20,655 nt of DNA. It comes from JBBRCX01 sp038204465 (lineage in GTDB: Bacteria > Planctomycetota > Phycisphaerae > Tepidisphaerales > Tepidisphaeraceae). The stretch lies in NCBI GenBank assembly GCA_038204465.1, contig JBBRCX010000080.1:1-20655 (forward strand). Direction: 5' to 3'. Under the pieces are notes generated by a model. That model was not told the origin of the DNA. It worked only from the letters and a program-made list of their open reading frames with translations, and ran no database searches. Each line of letters starts with the position of its first letter. Positions within the stretch are counted from its first letter, which is position 1. The position numbers and the translations under genes are program-made. Shown piece by piece: positions 5,350 to 13,945 of the stretch.

Positions 5350-7356
5350 GTGTCAACCAAACGTGCGATCTCCCCACCGGCCGGCGCCGGAAATGCGGCC
5401 CCCGCGACGACCCCTGATACCAACCCGGCCCCTGCGGAGAACATGAGCAATCCACGCCTGCTCGCGTGGATGTTCCAGTTCCTGCGGCCGGTGAAATGGA
5501 TGGTCGTGCTGATCTGCCTGTACCTGGCGGTCGCGGTCGGCGCCGAAGTGTTGGTCACGCGTCAGAGCGGCGCCGCGATCAATTACCTGCAGTCGCTTTA
5601 CGAGCGGGGATTCAAGAGCACCACGCAACACTTCTGGCCATGGGTAACCGGCAACGGCCCGCGCGCACGGGAGCTTCGCTTGATCATCGGGAAGCTGGCG
5701 GTGTGCATTGGCGCGCTGTTCCTGCTGCGCTACCTGCGCGTGGTGTCCGAAGCCAAAATGAGCATGCAGAATGTCTACTACATCCGGGAAGCGGTGTATG
5801 ACAAACTGCAGCGCGTCGGCTTTGGGTTTCACGATGCCGTCAGCTCCGGGCAACTCATCAACCGCTCCCTGGGCGACCTGAACAACGTCCGGGTGTTCGT
5901 GCAGACCGCTGTCCTCAGCAGCCTGGAAATCCTGCTGGTCATCGCCGGCTACATCACGCTGATCCTCACGCGCTCGCCCTGGGTGGCGCTGTTGGCGCTG
6001 GCGCCGATCCCAATCTGGACCGTCTACATCCTCTGGTTCAGCCGCCGCGTGCAGCCGGTGGCAAAGTCTGTGATGGAAGCCGAGGACAAGAACGTATCGA
6101 TCCTCACGGAGAACATCGCCGGCGTCCACGTGGTCAAGGCGTTCGCCACCGAACAGCAGGAGATCCGCAAGTACAACGACAACTGCGACTTGTTCCTGGA
6201 GCGCGTGAGGAAGCGCATCCGGCTGTTCGCGAATTTCACGCCCTTCATGCGGCTGATCGCCATCGGGTCCATCCTGACGCTGTTCCTCGTCGCCGGCATT
6301 TTCATGATCAAGGGCCGGCTCAGCGCAGGAGACTTCCTCATCCTGGGCGGCGCGATGAACGCCATCCTTGGAAGGCTGCAGGGCGTGGCCACGATCAACG
6401 AGCAGTACCAGAACGCGATCGTGTCGGCGCGGCGGCTTTACGAGGTGCTGATGGCGCCGGCGACGGTTCCCGAAAGCCCCAGTGCCAGGCCGCTTCCGCC
6501 CGGTCCCGGCTCCGTGCGCTTCGAGCATGTCGCGTTCGGATACGACAGGTCCAAGCCGGTGGTGCACGGCGTCGATTTCGAAGTGAAGGGCGGCAGCATC
6601 GTCGCGATTGTGGGCCCGACGGGGGCTGGCAAGAGCACGCTGATGAATCTGGTTGCGAGGTTTTACGATCCCTCCGAAGGACGGGTCCTGATCGATGGAA
6701 TGGACGTGCGCGATGCCACGCTCAACAGTCTGCGCACACAGATCTCCTTCGTGTTCCAGGAGACCTACCTGTTCAGTGACACGGTTTCGGGAAACATCGC
6801 GTATGGGCGCCCGCACATCACCGGTGGAGAGATCGAGGCGGCGGCCCGCCTGGCGCAGGGTCACGAGTTCATCGAGGAGCTGCCGCAGAAATACGAGACG
6901 CTGCTGGGCGAGCGCGGCGCTTCGCTGTCGGGCGGGCAACGGCAGCGGCTGGCGATCGCCCGCGCCATCCTGACGAATCCGCGCATCCTCATCCTCGACG
7001 ACGCGACGGCTTCGGTCGATTCCGAGACCGAAGACCTCATCCGAAAGGCGATGCGTTTTGTCATGCAGGGGCGCACCACCTTCGTCATCGCCCACCGCAT
7101 CAGCACCGTGAAGCAGGCAGACCTGGTGCTTGTGGTGGAAAGCGGCCGGATCACCCAGATGGGGACGCACGCCAAGCTGATGGCCGAAGAAGGGCATTAT
7201 CGCGACATCGCAGCGGTCCAGTTGTATGGCGACGAGCCGCACGAGGGTGACCGCCCCTCGCACATGGACCGCGTGCGCGATCGGAGCCAGGTGGCTGTCG
7301 CCGCCGCCGCCGCGGGGCGCGGCACCGAAGATCCCGGCCCTGGGGAGCAGATGTAG
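5350..7356 (+). CDS. ABC exporter half-transporter, degenerate-site subunit
   Basis: A type IV (MsbA/BmrA-like) half-transporter of 668 residues: Pro/Ala-rich N-terminus (1-31), six membrane helices (about 48-345) and a nucleotide-binding domain (about 388-625). Walker A is GPTGAGKST (422-430), the Q-loop Q470, the signature a canonical LSGGQ (526-530), Walker B ILILD (546-550) and the H-loop H582. The residue after Walker B, normally the catalytic glutamate, is D551. That change is typical of the subunit forming the degenerate site in heterodimeric exporters such as TM287/288 and BmrCD. The C-terminus adds an alanine-rich, probably disordered tail (about 647-668). The next gene, 20 bases downstream, supplies the complementary half. 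Substrate is unknown; lipid or multidrug export are the usual roles. The GTG start has GAGGA three bases upstream; ATG 5443 (GGAG) is an alternative. Confidence 0.9.
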   Translation: MSTKRAISPPAGAGNAAPATTPDTNPAPAENMSNPRLLAWMFQFLRPVKWMVVLICLYLAVAVGAEVLVTRQSGAAINYLQSLYERGFKSTTQHFWPWVTGNGPRARELRLIIGKLAVCIGALFLLRYLRVVSEAKMSMQNVYYIREAVYDKLQRVGFGFHDAVSSGQLINRSLGDLNNVRVFVQTAVLSSLEILLVIAGYITLILTRSPWVALLALAPIPIWTVYILWFSRRVQPVAKSVMEAEDKNVSILTENIAGVHVVKAFATEQQEIRKYNDNCDLFLERVRKRIRLFANFTPFMRLIAIGSILTLFLVAGIFMIKGRLSAGDFLILGGAMNAILGRLQGVATINEQYQNAIVSARRLYEVLMAPATVPESPSARPLPPGPGSVRFEHVAFGYDRSKPVVHGVDFEVKGGSIVAIVGPTGAGKSTLMNLVARFYDPSEGRVLIDGMDVRDATLNSLRTQISFVFQETYLFSDTVSGNIAYGRPHITGGEIEAAARLAQGHEFIEELPQKYETLLGERGASLSGGQRQRLAIARAILTNPRILILDDATASVDSETEDLIRKAMRFVMQGRTTFVIAHRISTVKQADLVLVVESGRITQMGTHAKLMAEEGHYRDIAAVQLYGDEPHEGDRPSHMDRVRDRSQVAVAAAAAGRGTEDPGPGEQM

Positions 7357-7376
7357 TTTCAGAAGCTGAGGCATCC

Positions 7377-9266
7377 GTGACCGTTCTGACCCTATCTCGT
7401 CCGAAAAAAAAGGCTGTCCACGCCGCCTCGACCGCCGTCGGCACCGACGCGCAGAGCCAGGAAGAGGAAGAAGCGCGGTACCGCCCGATCGACCGGGCGC
7501 TGCTGAAGCGCGTGCTCAAGCTCTTCGCTCCGTACAAGTGGGTGTATGCGGCCGGCGTGTCGATCGGCATGGTGCAGCAGGTCTTCGAGATGCAGGGCCC
7601 GCGCTTCATGCAGCACCTGATCAATTATGGTTCTGACTACACCACCAAAAAGATCTCGCCGATGCCGAGCGAGCACGGGGCGGTCGTTCACGTCGTCTGG
7701 ACCGTCGCCCTCTGGGCCGCCGTGCTGCTGACGGCAATCATTCTGCAGCGATTCACGCTCCTGGTCATGACCGGCGCCGGCGAGCGCGTGCAGTTTGGCC
7801 TTCGCCGAAGCCTGTTTGAGCATCTGCAGAAGCTCTCGATGAGCTATTACGACAAGACCAAGCTCGGGCGAATCATCAGCCGCTGCACCAGCGACATCGC
7901 TTCCATGCGCGAAGTCAACGTGTGGGGGATTCACTCGATCGCGGCAAACGTGCTGATGATGCTGGTGGCGGCGTACATGCTGATCTCCACCGACATTCGC
8001 ATCTTCCTCAGCGTGGCGTGGCTGGCGCCGATCCTGTTCGTGCTGAACCGGGTCTACCTGCGAAAGTCCGCGTCGATGTGGCAGGACGTGCGCGAGGCAT
8101 GGACGCGCGTCTCCACCAACCTCGCTGAGAACATCACTGGCATGCGCGTGGTCACGGCTTTCAACCGCCAGGCGCCAAACCTCGACGCCTTCAACGCGCT
8201 GCAGGCGGACAACACTTTCCAGAACGTGACGTTGTCGCGCGTGACCGGCGTCTATCAGCCGATGCTGCAGCTGATCGGCTTTATTGGAAAGATCATCATC
8301 CTGTTTTACGGCGGCTATCTCATCGTCAGCGGGCAGATCGCCCCCGCCAAGGGCGTCGGCGCGGTGGTCGCGTCATACCTGTACTGGGACTGGTTCATGA
8401 GCCCGATCCTCACGCTCGGCGTCTTCTACAACACGGTGATGCAGGCGATGGCGGGCGCCGAGCGCGTCTTCAACCTGTTGGACACGAAGCCCGACGTGCA
8501 GGACGTGCCCGAGGCGCATCCGCTGCCGCGCATCGTGGGCGAAGTGAAGTTTGAAGGTGTGACGTTCGGGTACAACCCTGAGCGGCCCGTGTTGCACGAT
8601 ATGAATTTCATCGCCAGCCCGGGCCAGATGATGGCGCTGGTGGGAGCGACCGGCAGCGGCAAGAGCAGCATCGTCTCGCTCATCGCGCGTTTCTATCAGC
8701 CGCAGAAGGGCCGGATCCTCGTCGATGGTCACGACCTGCGCTGCGTAAAGGGCGAGAGCCTGCACCGGCAGATGGGGCTCGTGCTCCAGGTGAACTACCT
8801 TTTCACCGGCACGGTAATGGAGAACATCCGCTACGCCAGGCCGGGGGCGACCGAGCAGGAGGTGGTGTCGGCGGCCAAGGCCATCGGCTCGCACGACGCG
8901 ATCATGACACTGCAGGATGGCTATGCGAGTGAGGTGGGGGAGCGCGGGGCAAACATGTCACTGGGGCAGCGGCAGCTGATCTGCTTCACCCGCGCGTTTC
9001 TGGCCGATCCGCGGATCTTCATGTTGGACGAGGCGACCAGTGCGGTCGACACGGGGACGGAACTGGTTGTGCAGCAGTCGCTCGAGCGGCTCCTGGCCGG
9101 ACGCACCACGTTCGTCGTCGCCCACCGGCTGAGCACGATCATGAAGGCTGATTGCATTCTGGTGATCGACGCCGGCAGGATCATCGAGCGCGGCACGCAC
9201 CGCGAGCTGGTTGCCGCGGACGGCAAATACGCCCACCTGTATCAGCAATTCATCGAGCACGAATAA
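7377..9266 (+). CDS. ABC exporter half-transporter, catalytic-site subunit
   Basis: The partner of the preceding gene, 629 residues, with an acidic-basic N-terminal tail (1-36), six membrane helices (about 50-355) and a nucleotide-binding domain (about 387-625). Walker A is GATGSGKSS (423-431), the Q-loop Q471, Walker B IFMLD (547-551) followed by the canonical glutamate E552, and the H-loop H583. Its signature motif is MSLGQ (527-531) rather than LSGGQ. A canonical Glu with a degenerate signature here, and Asp with a perfect signature in the partner, is the reciprocal layout of a heterodimer with one competent ATP site. The GTG start has TGAGG five bases upstream, and the genes are 20 bases apart, so they form one transcript. 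A GC-rich hairpin with a T-run closes the operon. Confidence 0.9.
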   Translation: MTVLTLSRPKKKAVHAASTAVGTDAQSQEEEEARYRPIDRALLKRVLKLFAPYKWVYAAGVSIGMVQQVFEMQGPRFMQHLINYGSDYTTKKISPMPSEHGAVVHVVWTVALWAAVLLTAIILQRFTLLVMTGAGERVQFGLRRSLFEHLQKLSMSYYDKTKLGRIISRCTSDIASMREVNVWGIHSIAANVLMMLVAAYMLISTDIRIFLSVAWLAPILFVLNRVYLRKSASMWQDVREAWTRVSTNLAENITGMRVVTAFNRQAPNLDAFNALQADNTFQNVTLSRVTGVYQPMLQLIGFIGKIIILFYGGYLIVSGQIAPAKGVGAVVASYLYWDWFMSPILTLGVFYNTVMQAMAGAERVFNLLDTKPDVQDVPEAHPLPRIVGEVKFEGVTFGYNPERPVLHDMNFIASPGQMMALVGATGSGKSSIVSLIARFYQPQKGRILVDGHDLRCVKGESLHRQMGLVLQVNYLFTGTVMENIRYARPGATEQEVVSAAKAIGSHDAIMTLQDGYASEVGERGANMSLGQRQLICFTRAFLADPRIFMLDEATSAVDTGTELVVQQSLERLLAGRTTFVVAHRLSTIMKADCILVIDAGRIIERGTHRELVAADGKYAHLYQQFIEHE

Positions 9267-9273
9267 ATTACCG

Positions 9274-9304
9274 CGCGGCGAGCAGAACCGAGCCGCGTCG
9301 TTTT
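9274..9304 (+). terminator. Intrinsic terminator of the ABC operon
   Basis: CGCGGC (9274-9279) pairs with GCCGCG (9292-9297) across a 12-base loop, followed by TCGTTTT (9298-9304). It starts eight bases after the stop at 9266. The T-run is short, so efficiency is uncertain. Confidence 0.55.
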
Positions 9305-9413
9305 ACCGGACTCATGACGGCGCCCACCCAAATGCGGTAGATGCTGAATCATGCTGCAACGTCACCCGATATGACGGAGGGGTTGTGGTCGAAGCGCTGC
9401 GCGCAGGGGCTAC

Positions 9414-11687
9414 TTGGCAAAGAGCGGGAATAACAACAGAGGGACCGCGGCACTGGCCTTTCGCCTGGCATTCGTTGCTTTGGCGGGCGTGCGGCTGCTC
9501 TCATTCCGGAACACGATTGACCTGCTCGGTCAGTTCGACCTGCGGCGCGTCGTTCTCTTGACCGGAATGACGCTGCTGGATTTCGCGGTGTTGCTGGCGG
9601 CGTACGTGGCGGTGAACCGCTACTTCCGCCGCCGCCGGCAGGCGGAGGAATCTCTGCGCCAGTCCGAGCAGTTCGCCCGCGCCACCGTGGATGCGCTTCC
9701 GACACACCTCGCGATCCTCAACGACCAGGGCCTGATCCTCAAGACAAACCACGCTTGGCGCAAGTTCTGGCCGTCCAACGACACCTCTCCTGATGACGCA
9801 GCGGAAGGGAGCAATTACCTGGCTGTCCGCGATGCCGCGGCCGGTAAGGGGTGCGCCGAGGCCGCCGCCGCCGCCGCCGGGATCCGCGCGGTTATTCGCG
9901 GGCAGCAGGAGGAGTTTCGGGTTGAATATGAGGCGCACTTGCCCGGACCATCCGCCGACGCGCTGGGCGAACGACGCTGGTTCATGATGCGAGTCACGCG
10001 CTTTCCCAGCGATGGACCGGTGCGCGTCGTCGTCGCTCACGAGGACATTACACCGCGCGTGCTGGCCGAAGAAGCGATGGGGAAGGCCAAGGAGGACGCC
10101 GAGAAAGCCAACCAGGCCAAGAGCAGTTTCCTGGCGAACATGAGCCACGAGATCCGCACACCGATCAGCGCTATCCTGGGTTATTCGGACATGCTGCTGG
10201 AACCCGGGCAATCCCAGTCGGAGCGCGAGCGCTGCGTCGGCACCATCCGCCGCAACAGCGAACACCTTCTCGAAATCATCAACGACGTGCTGGACATCTC
10301 CAAGATCGAGGCCTGCCGCATGTCGGTGGAGAGCATTCCATGCGACCTGCCCCAGCTCATAGCCGACGTCATCTGCCTGACCCAGCCGCGGGCGATCCAG
10401 AAGAAGTTGGATTTCAAGGTTGAGCTGGACGGGGCGATTCCGCGGCAGATCATGACCGACCCGTTGCGGCTTCGCCAGGTGCTGGTGAACCTGGTGGCCA
10501 ACGCGATCAAGTTCACCGAGAACGGCGCCGTCCGCATTACGGTGTCGCGGCAGATCGGCTATTTTACGCACGACGTTCGCTTCGACGTCAAAGACACCGG
10601 GATCGGCATGAGCGAAGAGCAGCTCGGCCGGCTGTTCCAGCCTTTCAGGCAGGCCGACGAGTCTACCACGCGCCGCTTCGGCGGAACCGGGCTGGGCCTG
10701 ACCATCAGCAAACGGTTGGCTAAGCTGCTGGGCGGTGACATTTCCGTCCAGTCCTCCGAAGCGGTGGGCAGCACGTTCTCGCTGACTATTAACGGCGGGG
10801 CCCGTGAGAACGTGGAATTCGTGCACGACCTTGGCGAAACCGAAGCACGGGTGGCCGAAGCCGGCAGACCACCGGAGCCGGTGACGCTCAGCGGCCGCAT
10901 TCTGTTGGCCGAGGATGGGGAGGACAACCAGGAATTGATCTGCTCGTATCTGCGCTCGGCCGGCGCCAGCGTCACGCTTGCGCCCAACGGCCGGGCATGC
11001 CTGGAGCTGGCCCGGCAGTTCCCGTTCGACCTGATTCTGATGGACATGCAGATGCCGGAGCTCGACGGATACGGCGCGACCATGCAGTTGCGCTCCAGCG
11101 GCTACACGATGCCGATTGTCGCGCTGACCGCCAACGCGATGGCCGAGGACCGCGCCCGCTGCATTGCCAGCGGCTGCACGGATTACCTCTCCAAGCCGGT
11201 CGCGCGCGAGCACCTTCTTTCGACCGTAAAGCGGCACATGAACCGCATCCAGGCTGGCGGCGCGAATCGCTCGCCGGCCGCGGCGCCGGCGACTACAGCA
11301 CCGGCCCCCGCCGCGCCGACACCCGCTTCACCGGTTCCAACCAGCACGGGTGCTCCGTCTGTGAAGCCAGAGCTCGTCGCCCGGTTTATTGCGCGCTTGC
11401 CGCAACGCGTGAACAAGATCGCGGCATCGCTGATGGAGCAGAACCTTCAGGAGCTCCAGCAGGCCGTCCATCAGTTGAAGGGCGCGGGTCAGGGCTACGG
11501 ATTTTCCGAGATTTCGGAACTGGCGGGGCGCGCCGAGCAGCGGATCAAGGATGGTCAGGACTTGCAGGCAATCAAGCGCGAGGTGGATGAGTTAGTCCGC
11601 GTCATTCGGGGAATACAAGGCTATCAGGCTTCGTGCGAGATTGAGGCGGGAGCTTCGATTGCTGCGGGAGACGCACCGTCACATTGA
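9414..11687 (+). CDS. Membrane hybrid histidine kinase (PAS-HisKA-HATPase-REC-HPt)
   Basis: A 757-residue two-component sensor. Two N-terminal hydrophobic helices (about 12-29 and 46-67) anchor it with almost no periplasmic domain, so the signal is probably sensed in the membrane or by the cytoplasmic PAS domain (about 84-215). A short coiled coil leads to the H-box NMSHEIRTP (H245). The ATP-binding domain has the N-box (N363), G1 DTGIGM (394-399) and G2 GGTGLGL (423-429). The receiver domain (495-610) has acidic E500/D501, phospho-acceptor D544 and K594. An Ala/Pro linker (620-648) precedes an HPt domain with HQLKGAGQGYGF (H686). It thus carries all relay stations but no output domain, so a separate response regulator is expected and none is seen here. 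TTG is the first start codon after an in-frame stop, with AGGGG four bases upstream. The following gene is 22 bases away. Confidence 0.92.
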   Translation: MAKSGNNNRGTAALAFRLAFVALAGVRLLSFRNTIDLLGQFDLRRVVLLTGMTLLDFAVLLAAYVAVNRYFRRRRQAEESLRQSEQFARATVDALPTHLAILNDQGLILKTNHAWRKFWPSNDTSPDDAAEGSNYLAVRDAAAGKGCAEAAAAAAGIRAVIRGQQEEFRVEYEAHLPGPSADALGERRWFMMRVTRFPSDGPVRVVVAHEDITPRVLAEEAMGKAKEDAEKANQAKSSFLANMSHEIRTPISAILGYSDMLLEPGQSQSERERCVGTIRRNSEHLLEIINDVLDISKIEACRMSVESIPCDLPQLIADVICLTQPRAIQKKLDFKVELDGAIPRQIMTDPLRLRQVLVNLVANAIKFTENGAVRITVSRQIGYFTHDVRFDVKDTGIGMSEEQLGRLFQPFRQADESTTRRFGGTGLGLTISKRLAKLLGGDISVQSSEAVGSTFSLTINGGARENVEFVHDLGETEARVAEAGRPPEPVTLSGRILLAEDGEDNQELICSYLRSAGASVTLAPNGRACLELARQFPFDLILMDMQMPELDGYGATMQLRSSGYTMPIVALTANAMAEDRARCIASGCTDYLSKPVAREHLLSTVKRHMNRIQAGGANRSPAAAPATTAPAPAAPTPASPVPTSTGAPSVKPELVARFIARLPQRVNKIAASLMEQNLQELQQAVHQLKGAGQGYGFSEISELAGRAEQRIKDGQDLQAIKREVDELVRVIRGIQGYQASCEIEAGASIAAGDAPSH

Positions 11688-11709
11688 GGAACAGGCAGCG
11701 AGGAACGAC

Positions 11710-12873
11710 ATGATATTGGAAGAGAAACAGCCGCGGATGCGCCAAGTGCCTCGCAGAGGCTCAGCGCTGATTTACATAACGATCGTAATCACGGTCATCG
11801 TCGCTTTCTGCTCGCTTGCGGTAGACCTGGGCCGTGTCCAGGTCGCCAAGACCGAGCTGCGCCGCGCCGTCGACGCCGCAGTGCGTTATGGCGCGAGCGG
11901 ACTCTCTTCCGGCGCGACGACTGCGACTCAGTACGCCAAGGACGCCGCTCAGGAAAACCGCGTGGACGGCAATGCACTGGTGTTGAACACGAGCGACATT
12001 TCGTTCGTGTATTGGAACTCCCAACCTCGAACCTACACCACGCTGCCCAACGCCACTGGCGCGAACGGGCTGCGCATCAGCGCCCGCTACACGGTCCCGC
12101 TGCTGTTTGCCAAAGTCATTGGCAAGAGCAGCTGCGACGTCACCGCCGAGGCGATTGCCGTGTCCGCGCCCATACGCGGCATCGTGGGCCTGAACGGGAT
12201 CACCATCAAGAACGCCACGCTCATCGCTGGCTACAACTCTTCGGTCGACCCGAACCCCAACGCTGGCACCGCGACAGCCGGCGCACTCGTTGGGAGCAAC
12301 GGCGCGATCGTCGGAGGCGCCGCCAACGTCCTGAGCGGACAGCTCTATCTCGGGCCCAGCGCCCCGGCGCCCGTTGGAGTGACGGTCATCGGCAGCACGA
12401 CAATTCTGCCAGCACCGATCGACGTGCCGCAGCTGCCCGCGTGGGCGCCAGGCAGCAATCCTGCCGGAATTGGATCGAACTACACCAATAATTCCAGCAC
12501 GCCACTGCCCGCGGGAACGTACTGGTTTACCAAACTGAACGTGCGCGCATTACTCACCTTCAGCGGGCCGGCAACGGTATATATCAACGGCGATGTCGAT
12601 TTGCAGAACAGCATTGCCGGCGCAGGCAACATCCCGGCAAACCTCAGGATTTACCAATATGGGTCGCACACCTTCGGCGACTCCGGCACCAACAATATCT
12701 CGATCACCGCGGATCTGCTGGGTCCGGGGAGTGACTTTGTCCTGAAGAACCAGATTGATTTTCGTGGGCGGATGCTCTTCAACACCATTACATTGAAGAA
12801 CACGGGCGCGATGTTTTACGACACCTCACTGGGTAGTTCCAGCACCGGCCAGATGGTAATGACCGTGAAATAA
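11710..12873 (+). CDS. TadG-like pilus-associated protein
   Basis: A 387-residue protein. After a basic N-terminus and RRG (15-17) comes one membrane helix (about 18-38), then VDLGRVQVAKTELRRAVDAA, the signature of TadE/TadG-like Flp pilus-assembly proteins. The usual glutamate five residues after the glycine is replaced, so prepilin-type processing is doubtful. Residues about 145-387 are polar and strand-rich (GTYWFTKLNV, ATVYINGDVDLQNS, NLRIYQYGS) and resemble the DUF7305-type domains attached to pilin-like anchors. It is probably exposed at the cell surface. The ATG at 11710 has GAGGA five bases upstream; a longer frame from 11641 would overlap the kinase gene by 47 bases and is not favoured. 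Short spacing suggests cotranscription with the kinase. A damaged copy of its last 35 residues follows. Confidence 0.8.
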   Translation: MILEEKQPRMRQVPRRGSALIYITIVITVIVAFCSLAVDLGRVQVAKTELRRAVDAAVRYGASGLSSGATTATQYAKDAAQENRVDGNALVLNTSDISFVYWNSQPRTYTTLPNATGANGLRISARYTVPLLFAKVIGKSSCDVTAEAIAVSAPIRGIVGLNGITIKNATLIAGYNSSVDPNPNAGTATAGALVGSNGAIVGGAANVLSGQLYLGPSAPAPVGVTVIGSTTILPAPIDVPQLPAWAPGSNPAGIGSNYTNNSSTPLPAGTYWFTKLNVRALLTFSGPATVYINGDVDLQNSIAGAGNIPANLRIYQYGSHTFGDSGTNNISITADLLGPGSDFVLKNQIDFRGRMLFNTITLKNTGAMFYDTSLGSSSTGQMVMTVK

Positions 12874-12888
12874 CCGGGGAAGTAGGTC

Positions 12889-13011
12889 GTGCATTGCCCG
12901 GGCGGGCGATTGGTCTTTAAGACCATCACGACGAAGAACAACGCCGATTTCTTCTATGACACCACCTTCGGGTCAGCGTCGGGCGGGAACGCCATCACCA
13001 CCGTGAAGTGA
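12889..13011 (+). pseudogene. Remnant of a second TadG-like gene (C-terminal tail only)
   Basis: A 40-codon frame from a GTG at 12889 to a TGA at 13009-13011 reads GGRLVFKTITTKNNADFFYD and ends ITTVK. This aligns without gaps to the end of the preceding gene (RGRMLFNTITLKNTGAMFYD ... MTVK), at roughly half identity. The upstream part of the second gene is missing; a TAG at 12883 closes the frame. It looks like the leftover of an unequal recombination or deletion between tandem paralogues. It has no clear ribosome-binding site. Confidence 0.7.
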
Positions 13012-13019
13012 TTCGCGAT

Positions 13020-13859
13020 CTAGAGCAGGTCTGTCAGATCATTGATAAACCATTCAGGCCGCAGCGAAGTGGGCAGGCGCGAAGCGTCCTCCCGGCTGCT
13101 CACGCCGCTCAACGTTAGAATCGTGCGCATCCCAACGCCCCTGGCCCCCGCGATATCGCTCTCCAGGTTATCTCCCACCAGAACGCAGCGCTGCGGCGCT
13201 ACCTGAAGCCTTCGGCACAACTCTTCGAAGAAGAACTTTTCCGGCTTGCCGCAGTACACCGGCTGCACCGCGGCGGCATAGGCAAGCATGTTGGTCAGCG
13301 ATCCGACCCCGAATTCGAGGCCGCGCGGGCTGGGGTAAACCCGATCGGCGCAGATGCCGACCAGCGCCGCACCCTTCCGCGCCAGGATCATCGCCACGCG
13401 CTGGCGCTCGTCAGTGGCGAACACATTCACCGGCACGCCAACGATGATGGCGTCGCACCGTTCGTGCTCTCCGCCCACCCAGCGCACCTTCCCTTCCAGC
13501 ATGTCCTGCACGCCCTCGGTCGCGAGGTTGTAGACCCGCGGCCTGGAGCCAATGGGGTCGTCGGATCCAGGATTGGGGCCCGGGCCGGAATGGTCGGCGA
13601 ACGTCTCGAGCACATAGTCGGTTGCCGCCGCGGCCGCGGTATAGACATGAGCCGGGTCGATCTCCACGCCCATTCGCTTCAAGCGGGCAACGATCCGCTC
13701 CGGGCTGCTCGTGCTGTTGGTCAGGCAGGCGTACTTTCGGAGATTGGCCTGCAGCCGCCGAATCAACTCGATCGCGCCGGGCAGGGCATGCTCCTCGTGA
13801 TAGACCGTCCCGTCCAGGTCGAGCAGGATCGCGTCAAAATCATCGATGTCGAGCGGCAC
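13020..13859 (-). CDS. HAD-superfamily IIA phosphatase, NagD/AraL-like
   Basis: A 279-residue haloacid-dehalogenase hydrolase of subclass IIA, cytoplasmic, which dephosphorylates small phosphorylated metabolites such as sugar phosphates or nucleotides. Motif I is LLDLDGTVY with nucleophile D14 and acid/base D16. Motif II is LTNST (T47), motif III has K205 in GKPEK, and motif IV is VGDNLESDIAGA (D230, D235), which binds magnesium. The cap domain lies between motifs II and III, as expected for subclass IIA. A glycine/proline-rich insert at about 90-108 is unusual. The start is a GTG at 13859. A -10 box six bases before it suggests a leaderless message. It is divergent from the membrane glycosyltransferase-like gene. 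The exact substrate cannot be read from the sequence. Confidence 0.9.
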   Translation of the reverse strand: MPLDIDDFDAILLDLDGTVYHEEHALPGAIELIRRLQANLRKYACLTNSTSSPERIVARLKRMGVEIDPAHVYTAAAAATDYVLETFADHSGPGPNPGSDDPIGSRPRVYNLATEGVQDMLEGKVRWVGGEHERCDAIIVGVPVNVFATDERQRVAMILARKGAALVGICADRVYPSPRGLEFGVGSLTNMLAYAAAVQPVYCGKPEKFFFEELCRRLQVAPQRCVLVGDNLESDIAGARGVGMRTILTLSGVSSREDASRLPTSLRPEWFINDLTDLL

Positions 13860-13865
13860 GGCGGG

Positions 13866-13893
13866 AGTGTAGTAGGCGCAGGGGGGTTGTCTA
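13866..13893 (-). promoter_or_regulatory. Promoter of the HAD gene, apparently leaderless
   Basis: On the minus strand TAGACA (13893-13888) matches the -35 consensus at five of six bases. After 16 bases comes TACACT (13871-13866), four of six to the -10. Six bases then lead directly to the GTG at 13859, so the predicted first transcribed base is the start codon itself. The -35 overlaps TTGTCT (13887-13892) on the plus strand, which with TAAACA (13911-13916) could form a weaker divergent promoter. Confidence 0.5.
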
Positions 13894-13945
13894 GGGTCCG
13901 CCGATACGGGTAAACAGCGCGGTCCCCATGTGCCGATAAAACTTC

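Noticed and set aside
5353..7374. A 673-codon open frame on the minus strand
   Set aside because: It lies fully antisense to the first ABC gene, whose motifs are unmistakable; the minus frame is His/Asp/Arg-rich with no domain, as expected from high GC codon positions.
9861..9878. Six tandem GCC triplets in the kinase gene
   Set aside because: It encodes a short alanine run in a loop of the PAS region and keeps the frame; a similar GCC run is near 7300. Slippage could vary its length, but nothing suggests phase variation.
11641..11709. Longer N-terminus for the TadG-like protein
   Set aside because: It would overlap the kinase gene, starts at a TTG without a Shine-Dalgarno, and places 23 extra charged residues before the membrane anchor; the ATG at 11710 has a strong GAGGA.
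12912..12924. Palindrome GGTCTTTAAGACC
   Set aside because: It falls in the coding part of the TadG remnant (LVFKT) and stands alone, so chance is the simplest explanation.
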